Positions 1-7,742 of a stretch of 64,000 nucleotides of DNA are shown here, piece after piece (the first letter of the stretch is position 1; each line of letters begins with the position of its first letter). Position numbers and translations under genes: made by a program. The stretch lies in contig NZ_CAKMSJ010000001.1 in the NCBI RefSeq assembly GCF_928381505.1, positions 372,001-436,000 on the forward strand, in the 5' to 3' direction. The DNA comes from Rothia endophytica (lineage in GTDB: Bacteria; Actinomycetota; Actinomycetes; Actinomycetales; Micrococcaceae). Under the pieces are notes generated by a model. It did no database searches. It saw only the letters and a program-made list of their open reading frames with translations, and was not told the DNA's origin.

Positions 1-1164
1 GTAGGAGTTGGGGGCATAAACGGGAGCATCGCCGCTGTGGAAGTACTGCATGTGGCCTTCCTTGTCGTACGAGTTCACCGCGTTGATGGGAGCGTTCACC
101 GGCAGCTGGTTGTAGTTGGTGCCAATGCGGTGACGCTGAGCATCGGGGTAAGAGAAGACACGGCCGATGAGCATCTTGTCGGGGCTGATGCCGGTACCGG
201 GAACGGTGTTGGAAGGTGAGAACGCAGCCTGTTCAATCTGGGCAAAGTGGTTGACGGGGTTCTCGTTCAGAGTGAAACGGCCAACCTTGATGCGGGGGTA
301 GTCCTTCTTTGACCAGGTCTTGGTCAGGTCGAAGGGGTTGAAGCGGTACTTCTTGGCGTCCTCGTAAGGCATGACCTGAACGTACATGGTCCAGCTGGGG
401 AAGTCGCCCTTCTTGATGGAGTCAAAGAGGTCGCGACGGTGGTAATCGGCATCCTTACCAGCGAGTGCTTCAGCTTCTTCGTTGGTGAAGTTCTCTACAC
501 CCTGGTCGGTGAGGAAGTGGTACTTAACCCAGAACTTCTCGCCGCTCTCATTGACCCACATGTAGGTGTGGGATGAGTAGCCGTTCATGTGGCGCCAGCT
601 AGTGGGCAGACCGCGGTCGCCCATCAGGTAAGTGACCTGGTGAGCGGACTCGGGTGAGTGAGTCCAGAAGTCCCACTGCATGTTGCCATCGCGCAGGCCT
701 GAATCGGGCATACGCTTCTGGGAGTGAATGAAGTCGGGGAACTTCATGGGATCACGCAGGAAGAAGATGGGGGTGTTGTTACCAACGATGTCGAAGTTAC
801 CCTCTTCGGTGTAGAACTTCAGAGCGAAACCGCGCACATCGCGCCAGGTATCGGGTGAACCGAGCTCACCTGCAACGGTGGAGAAGCGAGCCAGCATGCG
901 GGTCTTCTTGCCGGGCTGCAAGAAGTCTGCCTTGGTGTACTGGGAAACGTCTTCGGTGACTTCCAGTTCGCCAAAGGCGCCGGAGCCCTTAGCGTGGGGG
1001 CTGCGCTCGGGCACGCGCTCGCGGTCGAAGCGTGCCAGCTTCTGTACCAGAGCTACGTCGTGCAGCAGCAGGGGGCCGTCATTGCCCACAGATAGTGAGT
1101 GAGCATCTGACTGACGACGCTCACCGGTTTCGGTAGTTGAGGGGATGGTGGGATCGAACTTCAA
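1..1164 (-). CDS. katA: Catalase, C-terminal end cut off by the window
   Basis: Haem catalase that breaks down hydrogen peroxide. The first 388 codons are present and the gene runs off the left edge. Visible are the catalytic His at about residue 57 in the segment [11 protein letters not shown], the catalytic Asn at about residue 130 in [11 protein letters not shown], and the haem-ligand Tyr in [12 protein letters not shown]. The start is a TTG at 1164 ([10 protein letters not shown]), preceded by AGAAGGAGAACGACC, a good ribosome binding site; no ATG fits. It lies 19 bp after the fur gene on the same strand, so the two are probably one transcript controlled by the dyad upstream of fur. The fur-catalase pairing is common in actinobacteria and implies peroxide-responsive expression. 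Family assignment is secure; the exact clade cannot be judged without the C-terminus. Confidence 0.96.
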   Translation of the reverse strand, partial: MKFDPTIPSTTETGERRQSDAHSLSVGNDGPLLLHDVALVQKLARFDRERVPERSPHAKGSGAFGELEVTEDVSQYTKADFLQPGKKTRMLARFSTVAGELGSPDTWRDVRGFALKFYTEEGNFDIVGNNTPIFFLRDPMKFPDFIHSQKRMPDSGLRDGNMQWDFWTHSPESAHQVTYLMGDRGLPTSWRHMNGYSSHTYMWVNESGEKFWVKYHFLTDQGVENFTNEEAEALAGKDADYHRRDLFDSIKKGDFPSWTMYVQVMPYEDAKKYRFNPFDLTKTWSKKDYPRIKVGRFTLNENPVNHFAQIEQAAFSPSNTVPGTGISPDKMLIGRVFSYPDAQRHRIGTNYNQLPVNAPINAVNSYDKEGHMQYFHSGDAPVYAPNSY

Positions 1165-1183
1165 GGTCGTTCTCCTTCTTGTG

Positions 1184-1603
1184 TTAAGGGGTTTGACAAT
1201 CGGCACACACGCCCCGAAAGAGCACTTCAGCGATTTTCACATCGAAGCCTGTGCCTTTTGGCGGGTGCATACAGGGTGTCGCCTGCTCGGGGCAGGGAAT
1301 GTCCTCCAGTCGCCCGCACACGGTGCAGACGATGTGGTGGTGGTTATCCCCTGAATCCAGTTCGAACCGCGATGTCCTTCCGTCCACTGCGGCTCGTCGC
1401 AGAATCCCAGCGCTTGTGAGGGCGTTGAGAATGTCGTAAATAGCCTGCGTCGAGACTGAGCCCAGCCGCTTGCGCACCTCTGCTGCGATGGCATCAGCCT
1501 GCAGGTGGGGTTGCTCAGCGACCACGCCAATCGTCGTTACGCGAGGGGCAGTTATGCGCAAGCCGGCACCCTTGAGGGCCTCCGTAATTTGCTTGCTTTC
1601 CAT
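1184..1603 (-). CDS. furA: Fur-family repressor (FurA/PerR type) upstream of catalase
   Basis: Metal-dependent repressor of 139 residues, normal Fur length. An N-terminal winged helix (about 1-80) is followed by the metal site: His triplet 88-90 in [10 protein letters not shown], Cys93/Cys96, and a second CxxC at 133/136, the usual structural zinc pair. Its place directly before catalase suggests a peroxide-sensing FurA/PerR role rather than iron uptake control; this is inference. The ATG at 1603 has no ribosome binding site, but a TAGAAT box lies 6 nt upstream, so the mRNA is probably leaderless. A near-perfect palindrome at 1625-1641 covers the expected -35 region, consistent with autorepression of fur-katA. 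A paralogue sits at 7146. Confidence 0.93.
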   Translation of the reverse strand: MESKQITEALKGAGLRITAPRVTTIGVVAEQPHLQADAIAAEVRKRLGSVSTQAIYDILNALTSAGILRRAAVDGRTSRFELDSGDNHHHIVCTVCGRLEDIPCPEQATPCMHPPKGTGFDVKIAEVLFRGVCADCQTP

Positions 1604-1609
1604 ACCCCC

Positions 1610-1641
1610 ATTCTAAATCAGTTTTCTGGAATCATTCAAGA
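1610..1641 (-). promoter_or_regulatory. fur-katA promoter and palindromic operator
   Basis: On the minus strand the box TAGAAT (1615-1610) is followed by GGGGGT and the fur ATG. Upstream, TCTGGAATCATTCAAGA (1625-1641) is an 8-1-8 palindrome matching at 7 of 8 positions, typical in size for a Fur/PerR box. It overlies where the -35 element should be. Confidence 0.65.
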
Positions 1642-1738
1642 TTACGGAGGTTTCTATCTGAATTAACTTTGAGTAAACGTCCGAGATAATGACTTAGCAC
1701 TGACCAGTGCCTACCCAGTGGCTAAAGGAGAACTTTAA

Positions 1739-1770
1739 ACAAAAAATCCCGGTTCGTAAGAACCGGGATT
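1739..1770 (-). terminator. Intrinsic terminator after tRNA-Tyr
   Basis: Perfect 11-bp stem (1745-1755 with 1760-1770), loop GTAA, followed on the minus strand by a T-run. It ends the tRNA-Tyr transcript 5 nt after its 3' end. Confidence 0.85.
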
Positions 1771-1775
1771 GTTTG

Positions 1776-1857
1776 TGGCAGATGAGGGATTTGAACCCCC
1801 GTAGGCAATGCCAGCTGATTTACAGTCAGCCCCCTTTGGCCGCTCGGGTAATCTGCC
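1776..1857 (-). tRNA. tRNA-Tyr (GTA anticodon)
   Basis: The minus strand folds as a type II tRNA of 82 nt: acceptor arm GGCAGAT pairing with ATCTGCC, anticodon GTA inside CTGACTGTAAATCAG, a long variable arm as expected for tRNA-Tyr, and a T-loop in GGGGGTTCAAATCCC. The encoded 3' end is discriminator A without CCA. An intrinsic terminator follows at once. Confidence 0.97.
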
Positions 1858-1983
1858 GTGTTCAATTTCTTGAACCGTTCGTTTGAGCGAACAGTAGAAT
1901 ACTTTACACGCCTTTGCAGAGTTTGCAAACTCTAGGCGATATCTGTGACTAAGCCTACGCAACCAGAGGCTTGGGCAACTATT

Positions 1984-2358
1984 TTAGGAGGTAACTGATA
2001 GGGACAGCTCCTGCTCTAGCAAGAGCGAAATCTCCATGTTTTCAAGATAGGTATAAGCCTGCTCCACGGTGCACATACCGCTGAGAATTTCACGACCGAG
2101 ATTCTCTTTGACGCCCTCAAAGCGTGCACGGAGCTCTTCAACATAAAGTGCTGAGCCAAGATTAGCGGCAAAATCTAGAGGTTCAGCCTCTGGGGAGAAG
2201 CTCTCCTGGTCAAGTTCAGCAATCAGGTTTTTGTAGTCGCGTTGAACCTGTTCTTCGCTAACCTTCATTTCAGCGAGAGGGGCAGCTGATGGTGCATCAT
2301 CCCTGAGGGGTGCCCGCATCTCTTTTCTGTTTTCGAACATACCCCCATCCTCGTCCAT
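1984..2358 (-). CDS. Small acidic hypothetical protein
   Basis: About 124 residues, acidic, no membrane segment or signal peptide, no family recognised. It is predicted mostly helical: the second half (YVEELRARFEGVKENLG onward) alternates charged and hydrophobic residues like a helical bundle. Start choice is open: TTG 2361 or ATG 2358 has an AGGAAGGG sequence upstream, while an inner ATG at 2340 (MFENRKEM) is preceded by GGATGGGGGT, resembling the leaderless starts seen elsewhere in this window. It lies alone between tRNA-Tyr and the divergent yajQ gene, so context gives no role. Confidence 0.7.
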   Translation of the reverse strand: MDEDGGMFENRKEMRAPLRDDAPSAAPLAEMKVSEEQVQRDYKNLIAELDQESFSPEAEPLDFAANLGSALYVEELRARFEGVKENLGREILSGMCTVEQAYTYLENMEISLLLEQELSLSVTS

Positions 2359-2511
2359 CAAGGTGAACCCTTCCTGAGAATTAAGTCACAGTTTCATAAC
2401 AATTTATATTCTGAGCGAGAACACCCCAAGACAAGGTACCGTTATAGGTAACACTGCCCCGCACCCGTGGGGCCTATATCGCTCTATCTATCCACGAAAG
2501 AAGGCGCGCTC

Positions 2512-3003
2512 ATGGCTAGCGATTCATCATTCGACGTTGTCTCTAAGGTTGATAAACAAGAGATTTCTAACGCGCTCAACCAAGCTCAAAAAGAAGTAGC
2601 GCAGCGCTACGACTTCCGCGGCGTTGGTGCTGAGATTGATTTCTCGGGCGAGAAAATTCTCATTAAGGCTAATTCAGAGGAGCGAGCTCTAGCTGTGCTC
2701 GATGTTTTCCAGTCCAAACTGGTCAAACGCGGCATCTCGCTCAAGTCCCTGGACGCCGGTGACCCCTACGCATCTGGCAAGGAATACCGTATCGAATCTT
2801 CCATCAAAGAAGGTATCGCCCAAGACCAGGCTAAAAAAATCACCAAGCTCATCCGCGATGAAGGCCCCAAGAGCGTTAAGGCAACCATTCAGGGCGATGA
2901 GTTGCGCGTTACCTCAAAATCTCGCGACGACCTGCAGGACGTTATCGCGCTGCTAAAGGGTGCTGACCTTGAGGTAGATCTTCAGTTCATGAACTACCGC
3001 TAA
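2512..3003 (+). CDS. yajQ: YajQ family nucleotide-binding protein
   Basis: 163-residue cytoplasmic protein of the YajQ/UPF0234 family, two ferredoxin-like domains that bind nucleotides (cyclic di-GMP in some bacteria). It shows the family N-terminus [18 protein letters not shown], the segment [15 protein letters not shown], and the C-terminal DLQFMNYR. The chosen ATG follows GAAAGAAGG at suitable distance; an upstream in-frame start would add 15 residues not seen in the family. It is monocistronic and ends at a strong bidirectional terminator shared with htpX. The role in this organism is unknown. Confidence 0.93.
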   Translation: MASDSSFDVVSKVDKQEISNALNQAQKEVAQRYDFRGVGAEIDFSGEKILIKANSEERALAVLDVFQSKLVKRGISLKSLDAGDPYASGKEYRIESSIKEGIAQDQAKKITKLIRDEGPKSVKATIQGDELRVTSKSRDDLQDVIALLKGADLEVDLQFMNYR

Positions 3004-3033
3004 AGATCAATTAATTTAGTCTTGTAAAATTTC

Positions 3034-3067
3034 AAAGCCCCTGCCGGGAGTAAACGGCAGGGGCTTT
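3034..3067. terminator. Bidirectional terminator between yajQ and htpX
   Basis: Perfect 12-bp stem AAAGCCCCTGCC (3034-3045) with its complement 3056-3067. A-rich on one side and T-rich on the other, between two convergent genes. Confidence 0.8.
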
Positions 3068-3090
3068 GCTATAGGTAGGACTCTAGAGGT

Positions 3091-3984
3091 CTAGAGCTGA
3101 CCGTTGCCTCGAGCCATAGCTTCGAGGCGGGCAATACGATCAGCCATGGGCGGGTGGGTGGACATCACGTTCTTCACGTTACCCCCACGAAAAGGGTTGG
3201 CAATCATCATGGAGGCAGTTCCCGCTACCTGCCGGTTATTCGGGTTCATGGGGTAGCGTGAAACACCGTTTTCAAGTTTGTGCAGAGCAGAAGCCAGCCC
3301 CAGCGGGTCACCGGTCAGCTGCGCGCCATCTTCATCAGCATCGTATTCACGGGTACGGCTAATAGCCATTTGCATGACTCCAGCTGCGAGAGGGGCAAAG
3401 AGGGCGATCAGCAGTGAGAAGAGAAGACCACCACCACGGTTTTCGTTATTGCCGCCGCCACCAAACATCATGCCAAATGAAGCAAAATTGGCTACCGTAC
3501 CAATCACTGATGCAACCGCCGCTGCAATAGAACCGGTCAAAATATCACGGTTATAAACGTGCATCAGTTCATGCCCCAACACCCCTCGCATTTCGCGCTC
3601 GTCCAATAATTGGAGGATGCCCTCGGTGCAGCACACAGCAGCATTCTGTGGGTTACGACCGGTAGCGAAGGCGTTAGGAGTCATTGTGGGGGCTACGTAG
3701 AGGCGTGGCATAGGCTGGCCGGCCTTAGCTGAAAGTTCTTCAACAATGGAGTAAAGACCGGGCACCTGTTCACGGGTAACGGGGTAGGCCTTCATCGACT
3801 TAATAGCCAACTTATCGGAGTTCCAGTAGGTGTAGGCAACGGTGATCACACCCAGCAAACCGAACAGCAGAATCCAAATTGAACTACGGGTAAAGGCCGC
3901 GAGACCAGCGCCAATGAGGAGCAAGAAGCCAATCATTGAGCCCAGGAGTAGCGCCGTTTTTAAGCCGTTATTGTGGTGGTGCAC
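3091..3984 (-). CDS. htpX: HtpX-type M48 membrane zinc protease
   Basis: 297-residue M48B peptidase for quality control of membrane proteins. Two N-terminal membrane helices (about 10-55) precede the zinc motif HELMH in GVLGHELMHVYNRD, followed by two further hydrophobic stretches (about 152-172 and 190-210) and the third ligand region SRTREYDADEDGAQL, where the second Glu binds zinc. The start is GTG at 3984 after an AAAGG site; the sequence opens with three His residues. It is monocistronic. The Gly/Asn-rich segment FGGGGNNENRGGG between helices is typical of actinobacterial members. Confidence 0.94.
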   Translation of the reverse strand: MHHHNNGLKTALLLGSMIGFLLLIGAGLAAFTRSSIWILLFGLLGVITVAYTYWNSDKLAIKSMKAYPVTREQVPGLYSIVEELSAKAGQPMPRLYVAPTMTPNAFATGRNPQNAAVCCTEGILQLLDEREMRGVLGHELMHVYNRDILTGSIAAAVASVIGTVANFASFGMMFGGGGNNENRGGGLLFSLLIALFAPLAAGVMQMAISRTREYDADEDGAQLTGDPLGLASALHKLENGVSRYPMNPNNRQVAGTASMMIANPFRGGNVKNVMSTHPPMADRIARLEAMARGNGQL

Positions 3985-4116
3985 TTTTAGCCTTTCTGCT
4001 GTTGACGACCGCCAGCGTGCCGGTCTTTATTACAGAATAAGCCTCATCACTCCGTTTAGGGAGCTTGTCAGCTGAGGGCTATCAACCAAGTGGCCCTTGA
4101 CGACCAGCCCATCCCT

Positions 4117-6246
4117 TTATCGGTAGCAAGCCACCGAATCAATGGAGGGTAACCCAAAAAATTCCTCAAGAATATAGATGACATGGGGGTGCTCCAAAAC
4201 CATCTGGGGGATATAGGTTACAAAGAAAGTTTGTTCATCCCAGACCGAATAGCGAAGGATGCAAAGACGGTTGCCGGTTATAGGCTGGCCAAAGGCGTCC
4301 CAGGGCACGGCCTGCATAAATTCCTGGTATTCAGGAGTCCCTACCCAATCGTTAGGATCAGCCGGAGTAGCTGGTCCAATGGGTTCTCCGGGGTCGTTGG
4401 GGTCAATGGGTTCCTCAGGCTGAGCAGGTTCCACAGGATCAACAGGTTCCACAGGATCAACAGGTTCCACAGGATCAACAGGTTCCACAGGATCAACAGG
4501 TTCGACCGGTTCGGCAGGTTCGACCGGTTCGGCAGGTTCGACCGGTTCGGCAGGTTCGACCGGTTCGGCAGGTTCGACCGGTTCGGCAGGTTCGACCGGT
4601 TCAGCGGGATCAGCCGGTTCAGCGGGATCAGCCGGTTCAGCGGGATCAGCCGGTTCAATGGGATCAGCCGGATCAATGGGTTCAGCCGGATCAACTGGCT
4701 CTACTGGAGGCAGAGGGTCAACTGGATTGGCGGGATCAGCAGGAACAACAGGACTATCAGGGTCATCTGAAACTGCGGGGGGCAAAGGGCCAGTAGCTGC
4801 CCCGTCTCCCTCAGCATTGCCCGGTAATCCTGTCTCAGATGAGGTCCCAGCCCCATCTCTTGCGGGTTCCTGCTCTAGTTGTGAACCGGGTGCTAACGAA
4901 TCGAAAACCCCCGGGGCCCCCTCTGAGGAAGTACCGTTGCCACCCCCAGCACCATCTGCACTACCGGCAGAAGACTCATCAGAGGATTCACTGACACCAT
5001 CTTCTTCAAACGGCTGTGCACCAACAGCCCCATCTAGTCCTTGTGAAGCTGCGGCCGCATCAGGGTTGTTCGCGCCATCAGCTGAAGAGCGGTCAGAGCT
5101 ATCCCCGCTTGCGTTCTGGCTCTGCGCCCTGTCAGCAGCACTGGTACCAGCAGCGTCGTTATCTGCTCCCCCTTCACCTCGACCGCCACTAGAGTCAGAT
5201 ACTTCATCAGTCCGGGGCATAGAGGAGCCCTGTGCTGCTTGGGAATCTGTGGGAGATTCGGCAGAATCACCCAGGGTTGAATTGCCAACCACCGCGATGC
5301 CTCCAACAAGAGCGAGCAAAGCGGTGATAACGGCGGCGGTACCTGCAAGTGTTTGGTTACGCGGATTAGGCTTTTTATTCATTGCGCCTTGCGACGCGCT
5401 GCCACCGGCGGTTACGCCGGTAGCTGTAGCACCGGTAAGGAAGGGTACTAGCACGCGTGAACTGTCGGTAACTATTGGCAGCAGCCCAGCCAAAACGGGG
5501 AAAACCCACACACGCATTGACTTGTTGATTCCGGATAGCGTGAGATATTCAGAGGTACAGTAGCTACACTCAGCCAGGTGAACCCGAAGTGCCTCGGTGC
5601 GCTTCCTGGTGAGAGACCCGCGAACCATGGAGCTGAGGTGCGGGCCGTACTGTTCACATTCACGGGTTTTAGGAGCATTTTGGTGTGCCTTCAAAAACCC
5701 TTCTCTAAGGCTCTCACGGGCACGGGTAGCTAAAGCTGACACAGCGTTGGCTGAAAGGTTGAGGCTCATGGCGACCTCGCGCGGCTTCTTTGCTTCAACC
5801 TCGGTCATCCACAAAACTGTCTGCCACCGTTCGGGCAGGGACGTAAAAGCGGCAATAAGCTCATCGGAATCATTCAGGCGGAGCACCGTTTCATCGATGG
5901 GGCTAGCTGACTCAAGGTAGTTATCGTCGCTGGGAACTTCTTTCTGACGGATAAGCCCGTTTTCGGCTGCAAGATGGGCGATAGTGGTCGCTAGGTAACC
6001 GCCCATAAAAGTCTTGGGGCCCCTACCGTTTTTGAGCGCCTGGAGTATGCGAACAAAAGCCTCTGAGACAATATCTTCTGACAGAGTGGGGTTAGACGTA
6101 TGTTTGATAGCGACAGCCCGGGCCATGCTGACGTAGCGCTCGTACAGAATACCGTAGGAATCCAGCTTCCCTTCACGGACATCAGAAAGTAGCAGTTCAT
6201 CAGACGGCCCGCTATGAGCCGTAGTAGTGGCGTTATGCTGCGGCAT
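4117..6246 (-). CDS. Extracytoplasmic-function sigma factor fused to zinc finger, membrane helix and repeat-rich outer region
   Basis: 709 residues, far longer than an ordinary ECF sigma factor of about 190. Residues 20-100 look like sigma region 2 and 130-185 like region 4 (LPERWQTVLWMTEVEAKKPREVA, helix-turn-helix LNLSANAVSALATRARESL). A zinc-finger anti-sigma motif follows (His223, Cys227, Cys230 in HLAECSYC), then a membrane helix at about 301-321. Beyond it are a Ser/Gly/Asp-rich stretch, a PADP/PAEP repeat tract encoded by 18-bp repeats, and a 70-residue C-terminal tail with two Cys residues. Sigma factor, anti-sigma and outside sensor thus appear to share one polypeptide, as in some actinobacterial ECF groups with C-terminal extensions. 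Start ATG with GGGGAGC upstream. Target genes cannot be named. Confidence 0.88.
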   Translation of the reverse strand: MPQHNATTTAHSGPSDELLLSDVREGKLDSYGILYERYVSMARAVAIKHTSNPTLSEDIVSEAFVRILQALKNGRGPKTFMGGYLATTIAHLAAENGLIRQKEVPSDDNYLESASPIDETVLRLNDSDELIAAFTSLPERWQTVLWMTEVEAKKPREVAMSLNLSANAVSALATRARESLREGFLKAHQNAPKTRECEQYGPHLSSMVRGSLTRKRTEALRVHLAECSYCTSEYLTLSGINKSMRVWVFPVLAGLLPIVTDSSRVLVPFLTGATATGVTAGGSASQGAMNKKPNPRNQTLAGTAAVITALLALVGGIAVVGNSTLGDSAESPTDSQAAQGSSMPRTDEVSDSSGGRGEGGADNDAAGTSAADRAQSQNASGDSSDRSSADGANNPDAAAASQGLDGAVGAQPFEEDGVSESSDESSAGSADGAGGGNGTSSEGAPGVFDSLAPGSQLEQEPARDGAGTSSETGLPGNAEGDGAATGPLPPAVSDDPDSPVVPADPANPVDPLPPVEPVDPAEPIDPADPIEPADPAEPADPAEPADPAEPVEPAEPVEPAEPVEPAEPVEPAEPVEPAEPVEPVDPVEPVDPVEPVDPVEPVDPVEPAQPEEPIDPNDPGEPIGPATPADPNDWVGTPEYQEFMQAVPWDAFGQPITGNRLCILRYSVWDEQTFFVTYIPQMVLEHPHVIYILEEFFGLPSIDSVACYR
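4427..4696 (-). repeat. Fifteen 18-bp tandem repeats inside the sigma-factor gene
   Basis: Four copies of GGTTCCACAGGATCAACA (plus-strand reading), then five of GGTTCGACCGGTTCGGCA, then six diverged copies with GGATCAGCC. Each unit encodes six residues of the (V/A)(D/E)PVEP kind. The unit length keeps the frame, so copy-number change would lengthen or shorten the outer stalk without breaking the protein. Confidence 0.92.
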
Positions 6247-6353
6247 AAAAGCTCCCCATCAAAGACATGCCCCGCCTAGTCAAAAAGGGGCTGTCTTTCA
6301 GTCTATCTACAAATGAGCTTCAATAAACAGTCACAGCAAAAGAGTGATGAAGA

Positions 6354-6399
6354 TAAAAAAAGTAGTTCGGCTAAGGTCCCTGGCCTTAGCCGAACTACT
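6354..6399 (-). terminator. Strong intrinsic terminator at the end of the candidate RNA
   Basis: Perfect 16-bp stem (6361-6376 with 6384-6399), 7-nt loop, followed on the minus strand by TTTTTTT. The T-run exists only in this orientation, and the next coding sequence upstream of it on this strand is beyond the hairpin-rich region. Confidence 0.85.
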
Positions 6400-6890
6400 A
6401 TGACCCTAGAGTCAGAACACCACGCGGCGTTCCGGGCTGAACGCTTGCGATAGCGTTCTTTCCTCTTAGGCCTTGTAGGTCTTTTCAGTGTGCAGTACAA
6501 GCGCTTACTGGTATCACCACCCGCGAACGGTGGTGTTACCTGTTGCGCTCTTTTTCTCTAGTTCTGTTGTGGCGAGCATGTAAGATGCAGAGCCCGCGAA
6601 CGGCCCTGCAATTACTATGCCCGTCAGGTGTGGGGGCTACCGTTCTTTTCAGCGGAGGTAGCCCCGCACGGGTAGCATCGGGGGGATACTACCGAGCTTC
6701 GCCCCTTAACTGCTTCCCAGTACAGCTAAGGTTTTCTACTTCAAGTGCGCTGGCCCCCACGACCTTTGCACATATGTTGTCCGCTATTACTATCTCTGCG
6801 ATTTCCCAAGACCGCAGAGAAACCGAGCTGCCGGGCCATCTGACTAGTAATGGCACCGGTCTGCTCAGTGACAGTTTTGCGCTGTCATAG
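6355..6890 (-). ncRNA. Candidate structured noncoding RNA
   Basis: No credible coding frame exists in 6247-7145. On the minus strand the stretch holds a chain of hairpins ending in a strong intrinsic terminator: 6869-6887; 6793-6820 (perfect 8-bp stem); 6704-6731; 6671-6693 (loop of six C); 6633-6665 (9-bp stem); 6587-6609; 6515-6535; 6439-6458; terminator 6361-6399. The two neighbouring hairpins at 6515 and 6587 carry the same 7-nt loop, GTTCGCG. Comparison by eye with RNase P RNA, tmRNA and SRP RNA found no match to their conserved cores. The 5' end is not resolved. Assignment as RNA gene is inference from structure, the strand-specific U-run and absence of coding. Confidence 0.5.
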
Positions 6891-6931
6891 ATAAAGAGTG
6901 GTTTTGGGGTAAATCATGACGCGAAAATTCA

Positions 6932-6961
6932 GAAAAAAAAAATTTTTTGTAAAGTTTTTTT
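6932..6961. other. A-tract/T-tract block, likely curved DNA
   Basis: A run of A followed by T (6933-6948) and a second T-run (6955-6961) stand out in an otherwise GC-rich region. It lies between the candidate RNA and the second fur gene and could act as an UP-type element for either promoter. No firm -35/-10 pair was identified next to it. Confidence 0.4.
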
Positions 6962-7106
6962 GCATGGCTTCTGACAAGGCAAAATAGCGCCTTAGAGGCT
7001 ACTGCAAAGAGTGCTTACGCACACAAATTTCTCTGGAAATAGCATCAGAAGGTCGGGGTTCACGGAGAAACCACTGCTAAAGGTAAGGTTCAATCGACAC
7101 CCACCG

Positions 7107-7139
7107 CTTATTGTGAAATATTCAGAACAAGCTTAAAGT
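7107..7139 (+). promoter_or_regulatory. Promoter and dyad operator of the second fur gene
   Basis: Arms CTTATTGTGAA (7107-7117) and TTCAGAACAAG (7121-7131) form an 11-3-11 inverted repeat matching at 9 of 11 positions, of Fur-box type. It overlaps the -35 region of a promoter whose -10 is TAAAGT (7134-7139), placed 6 nt before the ATG, so the transcript should be leaderless. Confidence 0.6.
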
Positions 7140-7145
7140 GGTGGG

Positions 7146-7691
7146 ATGACCTCTTACAATGACACCTCATCAGCAGACGGTTGCCACCATATTCCTGGTT
7201 ACACCGCAGCGCCAGCGAGCGCCCATCACGAAAGATGGTCAGCCCAGCTTCGGTCCAAAGGTAGGCGGGTTACCAAGCAAAGGCTCGCTGTTCTCACAGC
7301 GGTACACGAACACCCGCATTCCACAGCCGATGCCGTGGTGAAAGCGGTAAGAGTAGAGCTTCCTAATATCACCGTGCAGTCGGTCTACGTAGTCCTGGCT
7401 GATTTAACTGACATCAATATGTTGCGCAAGTTTGATCCCCCAGGGTCTGCTGCTCTCTTCGAGACCAGAACCGGCGATAATCACCACCACGCAGTCTGTA
7501 TTAGGTGCGGCAGGGTCGAGGATGTCGATTGCGCCATCGGAAGCGCACCCTGTCTGACCCCACAAAGCCTCAACGGAATGGCTTTGCTGAGCGCAGACGT
7601 CCTCTATCAAGGCATTTGTACCAGCTGTCAGAGCAACGCAGAAGCTGAGCTAGCGGACCAGCAGGCACGCCAGGCGTTAGCGGATCTCTAA
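7146..7691 (+). CDS. Second Fur-family repressor
   Basis: 181 residues: an N-terminal extension of about 30, a winged helix (about 31-105), then the metal region with His113-115 in TGDNHHHAVC, Cys118/Cys121 and a second CxxC at 158/161. The C-terminal 20 residues (AEAELADQQARQALADL) are an added helix. It clearly resembles the fur gene at 1184, including the GDNHHH segment, so the two are paralogues of the FurA/PerR branch. No catalase follows; the convergent MMPL transporter and the upstream hairpin region are its neighbours. The dyad at 7107-7131 suggests autorepression. Whether it senses peroxide, iron or another metal cannot be read from sequence. Confidence 0.9.
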   Translation: MTSYNDTSSADGCHHIPGYTAAPASAHHERWSAQLRSKGRRVTKQRLAVLTAVHEHPHSTADAVVKAVRVELPNITVQSVYVVLADLTDINMLRKFDPPGSAALFETRTGDNHHHAVCIRCGRVEDVDCAIGSAPCLTPQSLNGMALLSADVLYQGICTSCQSNAEAELADQQARQALADL

Positions 7692-7742
7692 CCCAGTTTT
7701 GAATCACCCGTCAGCTTTGATGCAAGGCTGTGGGTCTGTAGC

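Noticed and set aside
4427..4696. CRISPR array
   Set aside because: The repeats are directly tandem with no spacers and lie in frame inside a gene.
4183..4770. Arg/Phe-rich open frame opposite the sigma-factor repeats
   Set aside because: It is a shadow of the 18-bp repeats, which are open in several frames; composition is unlike a real protein.
4658..5563. 301-residue frame opposite the sigma-factor linker
   Set aside because: Ser/Pro-rich mirror of a low-complexity region; no start signals.
6543..6890. 115-residue open frame on the plus strand
   Set aside because: No ribosome binding site or leaderless box, no family, and it overlaps a chain of perfect inverted repeats better explained as RNA structure.
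6430..6890. tmRNA or RNase P RNA
   Set aside because: GGGCTGAACG at 6434 recalls the tmRNA 5' end, but there is no tag frame or tRNA-like 3' end; the RNase P cores are also absent.
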